This document shows positions 24,720 through 35,968 of a stretch of DNA of 64,000 bases, one piece after another. Both the position numbers and the translations under genes were made by a program. The notes below the pieces were generated by a model that was not told where the DNA came from, did no database searches, and saw only the letters and a list, made by a program, of their open reading frames with translations. Positions within the stretch are counted from its first letter, which is position 1, and every line of letters begins with the position of its first letter. The stretch lies in NCBI GenBank assembly GCA_030704615.1, contig CM060731.1, positions 32,984,001 through 33,048,000 on the forward strand, in the 5' to 3' direction. The DNA is from Takakia lepidozioides. Lineage: Eukaryota; Streptophyta; Takakiopsida; Takakiales; Takakiaceae.

Positions 24720-25204
24720 AGCCGCACCCTACCAGGACGTAATGTCTGCCCACGAATGACGGCGGACATCTCCCGCCTAATGACACACCCTCCTCAAACC
24801 TAATCGTCATTCACTGCATGTTGTTTGCCTCTCTGTTTGTACAAGTCGCAGGTACTCGCCCCCATTTGTGCTATGAAGCTTATGATCGCTGTAGGAAGGT
24901 TAGAGGATAAGGCAAATCGCAAGTTTTGTGGGTGGGTATCCAAAGTCAGGAACTAAACTCACCCATCTATCGACTGTTTGAACGTTGCTTCCACCTCCTT
25001 TATGGCAGCAATCCGGCGCTCTCGGAACTTCTCGTACTCAGTGAGAGGGACTGTCACTTCGAAGACCTTCCGCTTCACCATGGACACTCAGAAACGATAC
25101 TTATAGTATACTATAGATATAGAAATAGCACATTGGCAGCTGGTGCAAAACTAGAGACAATGCACTGTGCGTAGCATGCAAAGAGGGAAGGGGTGATTTA
25201 AAGC
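24720..25204. promoter_or_regulatory. Shared upstream region of two divergent CACTA genes
   Basis: 485 bp between the 5' end of the accessory gene (-) and the TNP2 gene (+). It probably held promoters for both. No specific elements are claimed. Confidence 0.35.
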
Positions 25205-28200
25205 ATGTACAATGCAGGTGGCGAACGGATGCGTAGGCGTAGAATAGATGACCGTCTATGGCGAATGGAAGAAGCTTATGCCACAAGGAATGGGCATACA
25301 AAAATGCTATGCAACTGCGATGAGTGTCATGGAGGAAAAGTACTATTGTTGGAAACAGTGAGGAATCATTACATGATACACGGGAGGGATCCTCTTCTCC
25401 AACGCTGTTCTCTTCCGGTAAGATCGCCACTTTCCCTTCAGCACTTTAGTTTGAATTTTGAATGCAACGATCCTCTTCTCCACATGTCGACATTTCGTTG
25501 GGTGATTGTAGTCAAGAAGCCATAAGATACAGACGTGACTATGACTACGCCACTTCCGTTATCACTTTAATTAATGCACATGTCGTGTTTTCATTGGTCA
25601 TGTGTAGTCATGTAGTCATATATGACTAAGTAAGTGACTGCAACTATGACTTCAATGGTTACAAATGTCGTGTTTTGATTGGGTGTATATTCATAAGATA
25701 CATACGTTAATATGACTGCATCACTGCAACGTCACCGTGCCTCCTATGTCATAATATGAACAAGTGTCACATCGTTGTTGGTCCACTCACAAGATGACTA
25801 TTGGGATGCAGGGATGTGAATATTCAGATGATGAAGACGAAGGCCCTGCGGCACAGCGGGAGCCCAATGTCACAGAGAACGCAGATGAGAGTGGTGGATT
25901 GGAGGTAGAAATGCAGCGTGCATTGCAGGAAGCGTTTCTCTTTGCAGATGCAAACAGAGAGGACCCCATTCATGGTGGAACCGATCACACATTTGCCGAT
26001 CATGACGATGATCTCGACGATTCCGGAGACAATGAATTTGATGAGAATGCTCACCTGCACGTTGATCCCGAGTATGATAAACTCTTCCGCGCGTCGCAAT
26101 GTCCACTTTTTGAAGGGTGCTCCATCAGCTGGCTGCAAGCAACTTTGACGTTGCTGAACGCATGCACTACCCACAAGTGCACCAATGCATTTGTGGATGA
26201 GCTTCTGGGATTGTTGCGTAAGAGTTTTTTGCCTAAAGAGAATTCATTGCCGAAAACTCACTATGAAGCAAAAACCATGATTGCCAAGATGGGATTGCAG
26301 TACACGATGATTCATGCCTGTGAGCGTGGTTGTGTACTCTTCCGTGGGGAGTATGAGAATGTAGACATTTGCCCAGTGTGCCGCAGTTCCCGTTACATTC
26401 CAGGTCGTGGAAGTGTGCCCAAGAAAGTATTGCGACACTTCCCTGTCATTCCAAGGTTGAAACGTATGTACCGATGTAAATCGATCACTAACCTCATGAC
26501 ATGGCACGACAGACATAAGAACTAGGATGGGTTGGTTCGACATCCAGCTGATAGCAAAGCATGGAGACACATTGACACCACATTTGCGGATTTTGTTGCA
26601 GAGCCACGATCTCTGCGATTTGGATTGGCCTTAGACGGTGTAAATCCCTACGGAGCTCAATCCACAAGTTGGAGCACATGGCCCGTTCTCTTGGTCAATT
26701 ACAATCAGCCTCCGTGGTTAATGACCAAAAAGTTCTGTGTCATGTTAGCGCTACTGATTCCTGGTAAGGAGTCTGTTATCTCGGACAACGTAGATGTTTA
26801 TCTGATGCCCCTAGTGGAAGAGCTATTGGAACTATGGAGAGGGATTGCAGCTCATGATGTTTCCCATCCTCGTGGTCAACGCGAATTCACACTGAGGGCA
26901 GTGTTGATGTGGTCAATCCATGACTACCCTGCATATGGCTTGCTCTCAGGTCAAGTGACGAAAGGTTATGCTGGTTGTCCAGCTTGTGGACCCGGGGTGA
27001 CTTCACAGTAGTTACACACATGTGGCAAAATTGTTTTCCTAGGCCACCGAAGATTTTTGGCTTGCAATCATCCATATAGAAGGTCAAGAATGTTCAATGG
27101 CGCTACTGAGCATGGAACTCCTCCAAAAACGCAGACTGGAACACAAATCAAGGACCTTGCAACAGCTCGCACTGCATGGGTGGAAAACGGAGGGACACCA
27201 GATAGCAGGACAGACCCAGCAAAAACTCATGGAGTTAAGCGATTGTCAATTTTATATGTCTTACCTTATTGGGGGTAATTCCTTCATGGCCTTTAAATTG
27301 GCTGTGTACATTTTTGCGTTTTCTGTTTAAATTGTGATGAGTAAATGCTCAATTGCTTATGTGTTCATTTTGTAGGGTCTCCTCATCCGCCACACGTTTG
27401 ACGCAATGCATTGCGAGAAGAACTTGGCTGAAAATATTATTAAAACTATCTTTGGTGAGAAAGACACATTGAAAGTTCGCCGTGATTTGGAGCTACTTGG
27501 GATGCGCCCGGAATTGTGGCTACAACGTGATCCTGACAGAGCAGATACGTTAATTATGCCTCCTGCCCCTTATGTCCTCACTAAGGCTGAGTTACAAGTC
27601 TTTCTGGAGATTGTGCAGAACTTGAAAGTGCCAACAGGCTACGCATCAGCTTTCAAAAAGCATATGGTGAAGAAGAAGTTGTCAGGCATGAAATCACATG
27701 ACTATCATGTGCTCATGCAGCAAATTATACCGCTTGCTATCCGTGGGCTCATGCCAAGTGGTCCTCAAAGGGCCATTTTGCGAGTATGTCGTGTATTTAA
27801 GAAGTTGTGTGCAAAAGTGGTGAATCCTGTAGAGTATAAGGAATTGAGAACTGAAGCAGTTCTCACTCTGTGTCTTATAGAGAAGGAGTTCCCACCATCA
27901 TTTTTTGATGTGATGACACATCTGGTTGTTCACCTAGTGGATGAGTTGTAGTTATGCGGGCCCGTAGCATCTCGTTGGATGTACCCCATGGAGCAGGCAA
28001 TGAAAGATATGAAGGGCTACGTAAGAAACATGGCAAGGCCCGAGGGGAGCATGGCAGAAGGATACCAATTTGAAGAAGCATTGGGTTTTTGCACAGAGTA
28101 TATGGCAGGATTTTATGGAAGTGTACGAAGGGTGTGGGATGCAGATGAGGCAGAATCTGTGGAACGTGAAGTTGTGGAAGGAAGTTCTAAAGCCCGAAAA

Positions 28201-29357
28201 TTGAATGACCTGTGTGATATTGTACATGAGTACATCATTCAGAACTATCCTCGTCTATCCGTCATGTTGGGGTAAGAAATCTACTTCATTGACATTCAGA
28301 TTTCCAAGTTTTAGTCATTTATCATTAGTTGGCATATGGCGTCTTTTCAAATCTCCCACGCCACCTCTGTCAATCTCCTGGCTGACCCTCGGATTGTGAC
28401 ATGATATATGAAGTAGAGTCCACACGGATAGAAGCCAGACGACGCTTGTTTCGTGAGGAGCAAGGGCTGGAAGGCATGAGCAATCCCACGACAATTCAGT
28501 ACCCTCATGATTTGCATCCTTGTCCTCCATTTGCTGTTTGGCTCCCTCAAGGTGTACGAGATCATCTCTCAATTCAATCAGATGGGCTTGATCCTACAAC
28601 ACGTGAGGAATTACTGGATCTTTCAAGGCCTCCATCATTTACTGCCCTGTCATTCAAAAGTATGACAACGTATGGTAACCATTACAGGGTTATATCCCCC
28701 GGCATGAACACAACAAGTATGGTGTCTTTTGATTGTGGAGTCTCATCTGTTTTCCAGCACCAGCCCATTACCAACAATTCAGGCAATGACATGGAGGAAC
28801 CTACAAGATATGTGGGTCTTATAAGGGAGATTTTGCAAATTGACTATGGCCAAACACAGCCTATAGTGTTTTTGTGTTCGTGGGTACGGGCGAGTTGCGT
28901 GGGTCGTCAACCTATGTCAATGAAGCAGGATGATGTTGGCTTCACACTTGTCAATTTTAACCGTATGCTTCCACCTTCTGAGCAACCTTTTGTGTTTCCT
29001 GGCCAGGTTGATCAAGTGTTTTTTTCTGATTGTGTGAAGGAGCCGGGGTGGAAAGTCGTCCTGGAGAAGAGCCCCTGAGCACGTAGAGTGGTCTGCGACA
29101 TATCAATTGATAATGATGATGTGGCGGAAGTGGAAGGATTGTTAGCCCCACAAAGACTAGAGGAGACTGTGGTTACTGATGGCCCAACATGCAGCCGAGC
29201 GGTACCGGTTACTCGAGAGCAGGTGGCCTCCTTGTACCTCCGAGCACCCCGTATACGTGGTGATGATGTTCAGCCAACCCTTGGAGAAGATGAAGTCTGT
29301 GATGAAGACAATGATACATGTAGTGACCCAGACATAGATGAGGATGATGAAGATTAG
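25205..29357 (+). pseudogene. CACTA TNP2-type transposase, decayed
   Basis: Exon 1 (25,205-25,417) encodes the N-terminal zinc-finger-like part (MLCNCDECHGG). Exon 2 (from about 25,812) holds the Transposase_21/TNP2 core: CPVCRSSRY, KKVLRHFPVIPRLKRMY, FGLALDGVNPYG, GHRRFL. Exon 3 (27,376-28,271) continues with RHTFDAMHCEKN and a DUF4218-like region (FFDVMTHLVVHLVDEL, then RWMYPMEQ). Exon 4 (about 28,401-29,357) resembles the DUF4216-like C-terminus and ends in an acidic tail. Four in-frame stops break it: TAG at 26,523, TAG at 27,009, TAG at 27,949 and TGA at 29,076. The frame resumes immediately after each one. The exon 2/3 junction is also out of phase by one base at a G run (27,271-27,275). 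The long uninterrupted frames between stops imply recent loss. Confidence 0.85.
25530..25800 (+). repeat. TGACTA/TAGTCAT repeat cluster in first intron of TNP2 gene
   Basis: This intron contains many copies of ATGACTA or its complement (near 25,540, 25,605-25,630, 25,650 and 25,710) and a longer unit (CATAAGATACA(G/T)ACG, ATGTCGTGTTTT) present twice about 150 bp apart. The words match those in the CACTA subterminal array at 12.6-13.1 kb, so this may be an internal binding region or a small related insertion. Confidence 0.5.
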
Positions 29358-30366
29358 ATATGCGCAATTTGTGCACTCCAGTTATAGACCATGCATGATA
29401 GTTTAAGGTGGTAACACTCCCTTCGCATTCCCATTAAGATATCATGCTTGGACACTGGATTTTATGATCAATTATGGAGTGCTTTCCTTTCAGCACCATT
29501 TATTCATTTGTTGTTGCAATTGGCTTTGGACCAACCCGTGCTGGTACCATTGCCATGGGTTCTGCCTGTAATGTTTTCTTGCCATGGATTTGGCACACGC
29601 CACGAAAGGCCATCCAGACCATCCTCTGGAAATGCTCCAATGTTGTTTCAAACATCTCCACATTGCAATGGATACAACACTGACATTAGATGAGTGAAAG
29701 TGAGACTAGACCTCCAGCCAGCCGGCTTTCCCACATCAAATTGAAGGGGATCTGTAGATTATAGATAACGGCTGTTGCCTTCTCAATGTCTTTTCCAATC
29801 ACCTCTGCAATGAACTGGGGTATAAGATCCTTCACATCACAAGTTTGAGCATCACGCACAAGCCACTTACGAGGATAGAGTTTCCAATGCGAACCATTGG
29901 TCTTTTATTGATAGCATTGTTGTAAAATACATGGACCAACATGGTCAATTTCGGGAATGACATATAGTACGCTTTCATGTACTATGTAAGCATGCAACTA
30001 TGTACCAGTGACGTGGCTTGTTCGCCACTTAACCTGTTTGCCCATTCAGCCAGCTCCACATTGTCATGGATTTTGCATGCTGGATTGTGAGGCCATCCAC
30101 ACCGTCCTCTGGAAATGCTATCATGGGGTTTCAGCTATGTCCACATTTCCCTGGATTATGCCTGCACGAAGCAAGGCCAACTGCATTCAGCACCCTCCAC
30201 TTTATTATAGTATTGCAGCAACATTCAAAGCACTTCAATTTGTATCCATCGAAAACATCTAGGCTGGAAAAAGACATTGTTGTAGCAGAACTTAGGAAAG
30301 TACTTCTCCCCTTCCACTACACACGTGAAATGAAAGAAGCCAACCAACAGCATACCAGCCAAGAAA
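29358..30366. other. Non-coding sequence with a ~95-bp direct duplication
   Basis: Segments at about 29,578-29,675 and 30,060-30,160 are related: both contain GCCATCCA(G/C)ACC(A/G)TCCTCTGGAAATGCT and a following TCCACATT word. No gene is recognised. Confidence 0.45.
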
Positions 30367-31522
30367 ATATGAAACCAGCTGCACGGGCCATGTGGACCAT
30401 GTGCAGCTCTTTGATCCGTATGGGTTTACTCCATCCGTAGATACAGCCAATCGCACATTGCGTGGGTCCTCGGCGAAATCGGGCCAAGTTGCATCTATAT
30501 GCTTCCATGCAAGGGAATCTGGGACCATGCCTTACCAAACCATCGTTTGAGGCATTCCTGGAATGCCAAGTCATGAGCTCACTAATGGTCTTGCATTTGT
30601 ACATTCGTAATAGACGGGGGATAAGGGGAAAGTGCCTCAACACCTTGGCTGGCTGTTGTAACCTGCCCACATCATGGTATCGGGCTGCACTGCATTTGGG
30701 GCACTCCATAGCGTCCTTGTACTCTCTTCTGAAAAGTACATGTCCTTTTGGACATGCATGTATTTTCACGTAGTTGAGGCCGAGCTTCCCAATCATTTTG
30801 TTGGCCATGTGACAGCTTTTTGGCATTTCATTTGGTTGTGGAAGCAAGTTCAGCCGAAGCAAAGAGAACAACTCGTCCACAAAATGGTCTGAGACACCGT
30901 GGGTTGTGCATAGGTTCATCAACAGCATGGTGGCAGCAAGCTTTGTGGATTTGCATCCCTCGTACAGTGGCACACATGCTTCTTCTAGTGTCATGTGTGC
31001 TGAATTCTCATCTCCATCTCCACCTCCTTCCACGCCTTCCCCCATGTGAATGCCTTCATTTCCTGCGTCATCACCATCCCCAGTTGTCGCAGCGCCGTCC
31101 CCCTCTTCAGCATCGTCCATGATGTGGAATGCTTCCTGCAACATTCGAGTAATCTCCACCCCTCCGTCCATGCCTGGTTCATGTCCTGCGCCCATGACAT
31201 AATCCTCGTCTGGCCTGTTTGTATGGCTCTCCCGGGGGTGTGCATTGTCCAATTGTGCCCACTCCTCATCGTCTTCGTCTGCAGGTCCATCTCCAATCCA
31301 CACCCGAAATGCTTCATGTCTTTTGTGGTGAAGGAGATGTGTGCGCACACCGTCCTCAGATCTACTTGTAGTGCCCAAACAACGTTCACATGGGCATGGC
31401 ATCCTTGAAAGCCCAAGGGCTCGGGCACGTGCCACTTCTCTTTCCCACAACCTGTCATCTCGGGTGTTCTGTCTACAGGGGTGATTAATTGGAAGTCCTC
31501 CGCATGGGCGAGGGGAACTCAT
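30367..31522 (-). pseudogene. Second CACTA TNP2 transposase, N-terminal fragment
   Basis: The minus-strand frame resembles the first part of the TNP2 gene at 25.2 kb but is clearly divergent. It has CPCERCLG, an acidic linker, then PLYEGCKSTKLAATMLLMNL, CPKCSAARYHD and KVLRHFPLIPRLLRMYKCK. After LMTWHSRNASNDGLVRH the frame shifts (about 30,530) and continues as FAEDPRNVRLAVSTDGVNPYG up to about 30,367, where similarity stops. It is a truncated, frameshifted relic of another CACTA family member in the opposite orientation. Confidence 0.85.
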
Positions 31523-32499
31523 TTTTGTTGGGGAGCCTCTTCAATGCAGTTTGTGCACGCTGTTGCAGGGGGCCGGATTCTCCTTTGCAGAGACTCCTCA
31601 ATTTGGCTCTGCCACTCCCATTTCACTACCGTCAATTCCCTCCTCCTGCAATCTCAATTTGAAAGGTTCAGCCGCACATCCTTTGGCAGAGAAGACAGTT
31701 GACATTTTATACCAACTGGTAGATTCCAGAACATGATGGAAAGTTACACTCAACAACAAACCATTTAAAAGCCATCAAGATGCTTCCCATCATAACTAGA
31801 ATCTTTTCAACAAGACACTGAGAGAAATGACCAAAATCAACTAAAAGAACGACATCCAGGAAAACCACCTGTCTCTACAGTTCGTGTGTGTGTGAGGAAT
31901 CGGAGGACGTACGTGGAATTTCAATTTTCACGATTCAGGACGTTGTGATCTTGGGTATATGGTTGAATGTGTATGAAATGTGTGCATTGAAGTGTGAACA
32001 ACCCGACTACAAGGCCAGAACTTGCGCCACTTGTCTTAGGCCATAATGAGTGATCTCCACTCATCGGCGGTCATCATCTGCACAATTTCCGGCTGCATCG
32101 ATTCGTCTCTCAAAATCACATTACGATCAAAAGTTTGTAGCAGGGGGTAGTTCGCCCAATGCCACCCTCAGCGGAAGAGCGAGACGGATTGAGGAATCAT
32201 GTATTGGAAGGTCGAATTCCATCACGGATTCGGCCGCGATCTCCAAATCAAGTTTCGGCGGTCAATCCCGTTCCGTTGCCTTGAAATTGCACCGTGGCGG
32301 GAAGGGAGTCCATTTGTGTGGCTCTATCACCATGGCGGGAAGGGGAGCATGTTAAGAATGGAGCATCGCCCTACCACTTCACTCATTTGTAGTTTGCAGC
32401 TTCTTCCACCATCTTTCTTACTTAATTGTGATTCTTGCAATGTTGCCCTTGAGACGACAACTGCAAGTGACCGGATCCTTTGATCGTCACCTTCAAAGA
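31523..32499. other. No gene recognised
   Basis: Between the TNP2 fragment and the gypsy gag-protease remnant. A short GGCGGGAAGG word occurs near 32,295 and 32,336. There is no clear transposon terminus. Confidence 0.4.
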
Positions 32500-35108
32500 C
32501 ACTTACGTGTAGCAGATCGCAGACCCCCAAATGCCTAGAGAGAAAGCCAGATGGCAGTCAATGCATGCACGGTTGTCAGTTGAGCTACACACGCCGACCC
32601 TCCCCTGACTGCCATCCAGGCCTATAAGAAGCTGACTCCTCCCAAAAATCCAGGGTGAAGCCCATGGGGTACAACACTGCCCCACCAACAAGGACATCGT
32701 ACGAGACCACGTCTGTCACAATGGCCTTGGCTCTCATCACTGAGCCATCTATAGGATGATCCGGCTATAGTCTGATAGCCAACTCATGTCGTGTCATGCC
32801 CCGAACCTGCTCTGATCCTCCCAGAGATGTTTGTATCTAGAAAGGGCACGGCTCCATATCCGCCTCCGTGAGGCCCAAGCCTGCAATAGCAGCTCTGTCC
32901 AGCATCTATGGCTGAGCTCCCGAGTCCAACAAGACCCGCAGTGGCCGGTACCTCTTGCCTGCCGGTCCATTCAAACAGAAAATGTCATCCTGGTTGTTTA
33001 ACATGACAACTCTAGGTGTCACCATGGCGCGCTAAATGGCTGGCCTAGCGGGCAGTTCCATCAACCTGGCAGCTGCAGCTTGCCATGGCACCGCTGTGGC
33101 AGTCTTGACCCTCACATCTGAGGATCTCTCCGGCACTACACCTCCCATTATCTCCGCAGAAGATGAAGTAACCTCCCCACTCTCACAGAGTGTAGCTGCC
33201 AGCCTGAACACCTCTTCTGGTCTTACCCCCGGCGTCGCAATCATGGTAGCCGAGAACAATGGAGCTTGGCACACAGATGTGGCCGCCCCCCAGTAGCACA
33301 CTAACTGCCGTAGCCTTGGCAACACTAGGTAGTGGTGCTGCCCGTGTAGCTCTCCCCAATGGCATAGTAACCTCCGCCTTGGTAATAGTCGGGCGAGAAC
33401 TAGGTGCCATGGACGGCGTCAACACTGTCTCTGCCAATGTGAATGACTGAGGAAGCCTGGCCCGACGGCTTGCCTCCCCACGCTGTGGATCCAACTCCAC
33501 CTCTACACCCTGTGGCTCAGGAACTCGTGGTGCTCTTCGAATCACTGCCGAGTTGACTCCACTTGCACTAGTGGTAGTGCTGCCCCGCTCATAGTGGTAG
33601 TGGTAGTGCTGCCCGACACTAATGGTAGTGGTGCCCCACCCACAGTGGTAGTGGTAGTGGCACCCCTCACTAGTGGTAGTGCTGCCCCGCACATGAATCC
33701 CATGCCTCCCATGTCTCCTCCCTCAGGAGCAGGAGGTGGACTATCTGGCCTTGGAGCCGGTACCACCTGAGCTGTGGCCATGGCAGCGAGCCTCTGCTCT
33801 AGCTGCTGAAGCCGGTTGGCCATGCCTTGGTCACCACCCTGACCTCCGCGTCCTTGGCCATGTTGAGCTTGCCCTTGGCCTGCACCTCGTGCCTGGCCAC
33901 CTCATCCTCTCTAGGCTGCTCCACCTCGCCCCCGGCCACCATTGTTCTTTTGGAACTGGCCTGGGCGCAACTCAGGATGCAAACCATAGCACCGGGCTTC
34001 TCCATGCCCGTACTTGCCACAATGCCCACACTGCAACTGTGTAGGCTGTGCCGGTGCCAAACCATTGCCTCCCTCTGGGGAATCCTTCTTGACATGGGGT
34101 CCTCCACATGTCTAGTACACCACATCCGCCCGTTGTTGGCTTGCAAATGAAGGGAGAGACCCCTGCATCTGAGGTCCTCTCTGCCCTTCCCTGGGCTTCA
34201 CCTGAGCCCCCTTGTTGCCTTGAGCACGTTGAGGTAATGGCTGGCTAGGAGCACCACTACCCCGTGGTGCCTCCTTAACAAATCCCACCATGACCACTCG
34301 TTCCTCCACCCTCAGTAGGCTTCCATTGGAACTCTTGCAAGCTCCTCAACTTCTCTGTCCTCACCCCTTGGTAGTTCCTTCTCAACTCTTCGAAGAACTC
34401 CACAACAAGGTTGAAGGCAGGCACCGCCACTGGTGCTGGTGTAGCAGTAGCTTGGGTGGACGTCGTAGTTGCTGTACCACTAGTCCCACTACTGCTCGTG
34501 GAAGCTGCTGTTGTAGCTGCTGCTGCTGGTGCAGCTGCCGGTGTGGCTGCTGCCCTTGTGCCTCTAGTGCCTCTAGTGCCTCTAGTGATTGAGACATAGT
34601 CGGGTGACCAGTACATCCTCCACTCCTCGATCTCAACATCGTGCCCCTGCCTAAACTCATGGTAATCATCCATGGGCAGCCCCTCAAGGTGCTGAAACAG
34701 CCCCTTCCATGCCATAAAAGGCGTAAACAGTTGTGGATTGCGCATTTGCTGCAAGTCACACCAACTATCAAACTCTTGGATAAAATCATCCAACTCAATG
34801 GTGCCCACCGCCCCAAAGTACCTACGTGGCCCTTTGGTGGCTCCATACATCTCCTCCACTGTGTCCCACAACAATGGCAAGGAAACAACTTGCACCGCCG
34901 GTGTGAGTCCTCTTGATTCATAATCCGAATTATAACCTTCCGTAGAAGACATAGGAGGTGAAGGTGGCCTAAACCGCACACATCGTCTCGTATGAGGCTC
35001 AACTCGAGAAAGATGAGCCCACCACGATCTGCCGTGAAGATAACAACGCCAGGTGCCCAAACATGTATTGGCCCTTGGATTGATACTTGGGTCAATCCCA
35101 AATGTCAA
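32500..35108 (-). pseudogene. Ty3/gypsy gag and protease remnant
   Basis: Reading on the minus strand, gag (start probably MSSTEGYN near 34,951) contains YFGAVGTIELDDFIQEFDSW and a Pro/Ala/Thr-rich linker. A CCHC zinc knuckle CGHCGKYGHGEARC lies near 34,030. The next part has a short minisatellite of GTGGTAGTG steps (33,560-33,700) encoding Thr-rich repeats. Around 32,900 is a retropepsin-like VLLDSGAQP followed by a TAG stop, and near 32,660 VLVGGAVLYPMGFTLDFW. Frames change several times. No reverse transcriptase is found downstream; the matching integrase part is 20 kb away at 11.2-12.4 kb on the same strand. Confidence 0.75.
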
Positions 35109-35968
35109 TATATGAAAGCTAGCTATTTCCTAGCTAACTTCACACTAGTGGTAAAATAACTTGACATACGGTCTGAACCAGTCTGCTCAACCAGTCTTTT
35201 GATGTCTGAGTCTGCTGTACCAAGTTGGGACTCAGTCTTCGAACACTCTGCTGTGCCAGCCTTCTCCTGAGCAGACCAGTCTCCCGGTTTTGAACGTGCC
35301 TGCACCTGGCTGACTAGTGAGCCTCATGCGGTCTGCCCATCAGATTGGCCATTCTCAATACGGTGGACTCTCACTTACTCTGCTGACCAAACTTGGCAGT
35401 CTACTGGCCAATGCCATCTGCCTGTACTCTACCACTCCGGTGACTCTCGACACTAGTCTGTTCACAAGTGCAGACTCATGGTTCCCAATTGCATCTGCCA
35501 GTCTGCCGGACTGGTCCCAACTCCTCAGTCTGTCGGACTCTCGTCAGTCTGGCGACATTGCCCTCTGTCTGCTCACAAGCCTACGCATACCCTCTTCCCG
35601 TACTCTGGCAGTCTGCTGACTCTCGGCTGTTTGCTGACCAGTGGACTCCCTTGGTATGTTAAACAAAATGATTGTGTATGCAGGGGTAAGTTCGCTTAAC
35701 AACATGCAATGAATTGGTCACAAGTCTACAGCAACTACTCCACACTGCACTCATATGCGACCAATAGGATGTGTATACAAAGTCATATTTTATTTCATTG
35801 CAAATGCTCAAAAGCATGCTTACATGACAAAAGCGTCCTATGGTCCACAGACTGCCCATACCAAGCGGACTGAGCAGACTCGCCAGACTCACCAGACCGA
35901 GCGGACTGAGCAGACTCACACTTCTGAGCAGACTGGAGTGACCAGACTCAACAGACTGGGAGGGCTAC
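35109..35968 (-). repeat. CAGACTG/CAGTCTG-rich non-coding sequence
   Basis: Between the gypsy remnant and the last exon of the unknown gene. It is packed with CAGTCTGC, CAGACTG and related words (for example 35,170-35,640 and 35,845-35,960), the same words seen in the terminal inverted repeats. It is probably 3' flank or intron of the neighbouring gene. Confidence 0.5.

Noticed and set aside
26523-27951. Reassigned TAG codon or programmed read-through in the CACTA transposase
   Set aside because: Host genes in the window end normally, a TGA stop also occurs, and decay by methylation is simpler.
31360-31372. TTGTAGTGCCC as the missing 3' CACTA terminus with a CCC target duplication
   Set aside because: It lies inside the coding sequence of the second TNP2 fragment, at a position aligned with the other TNP2 copy, so it is ordinary coding DNA.
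34411-34599. Ala/Val-rich plus-strand frame
   Set aside because: It is the complement of the Pro/Ala/Thr-rich linker of a gypsy gag gene.
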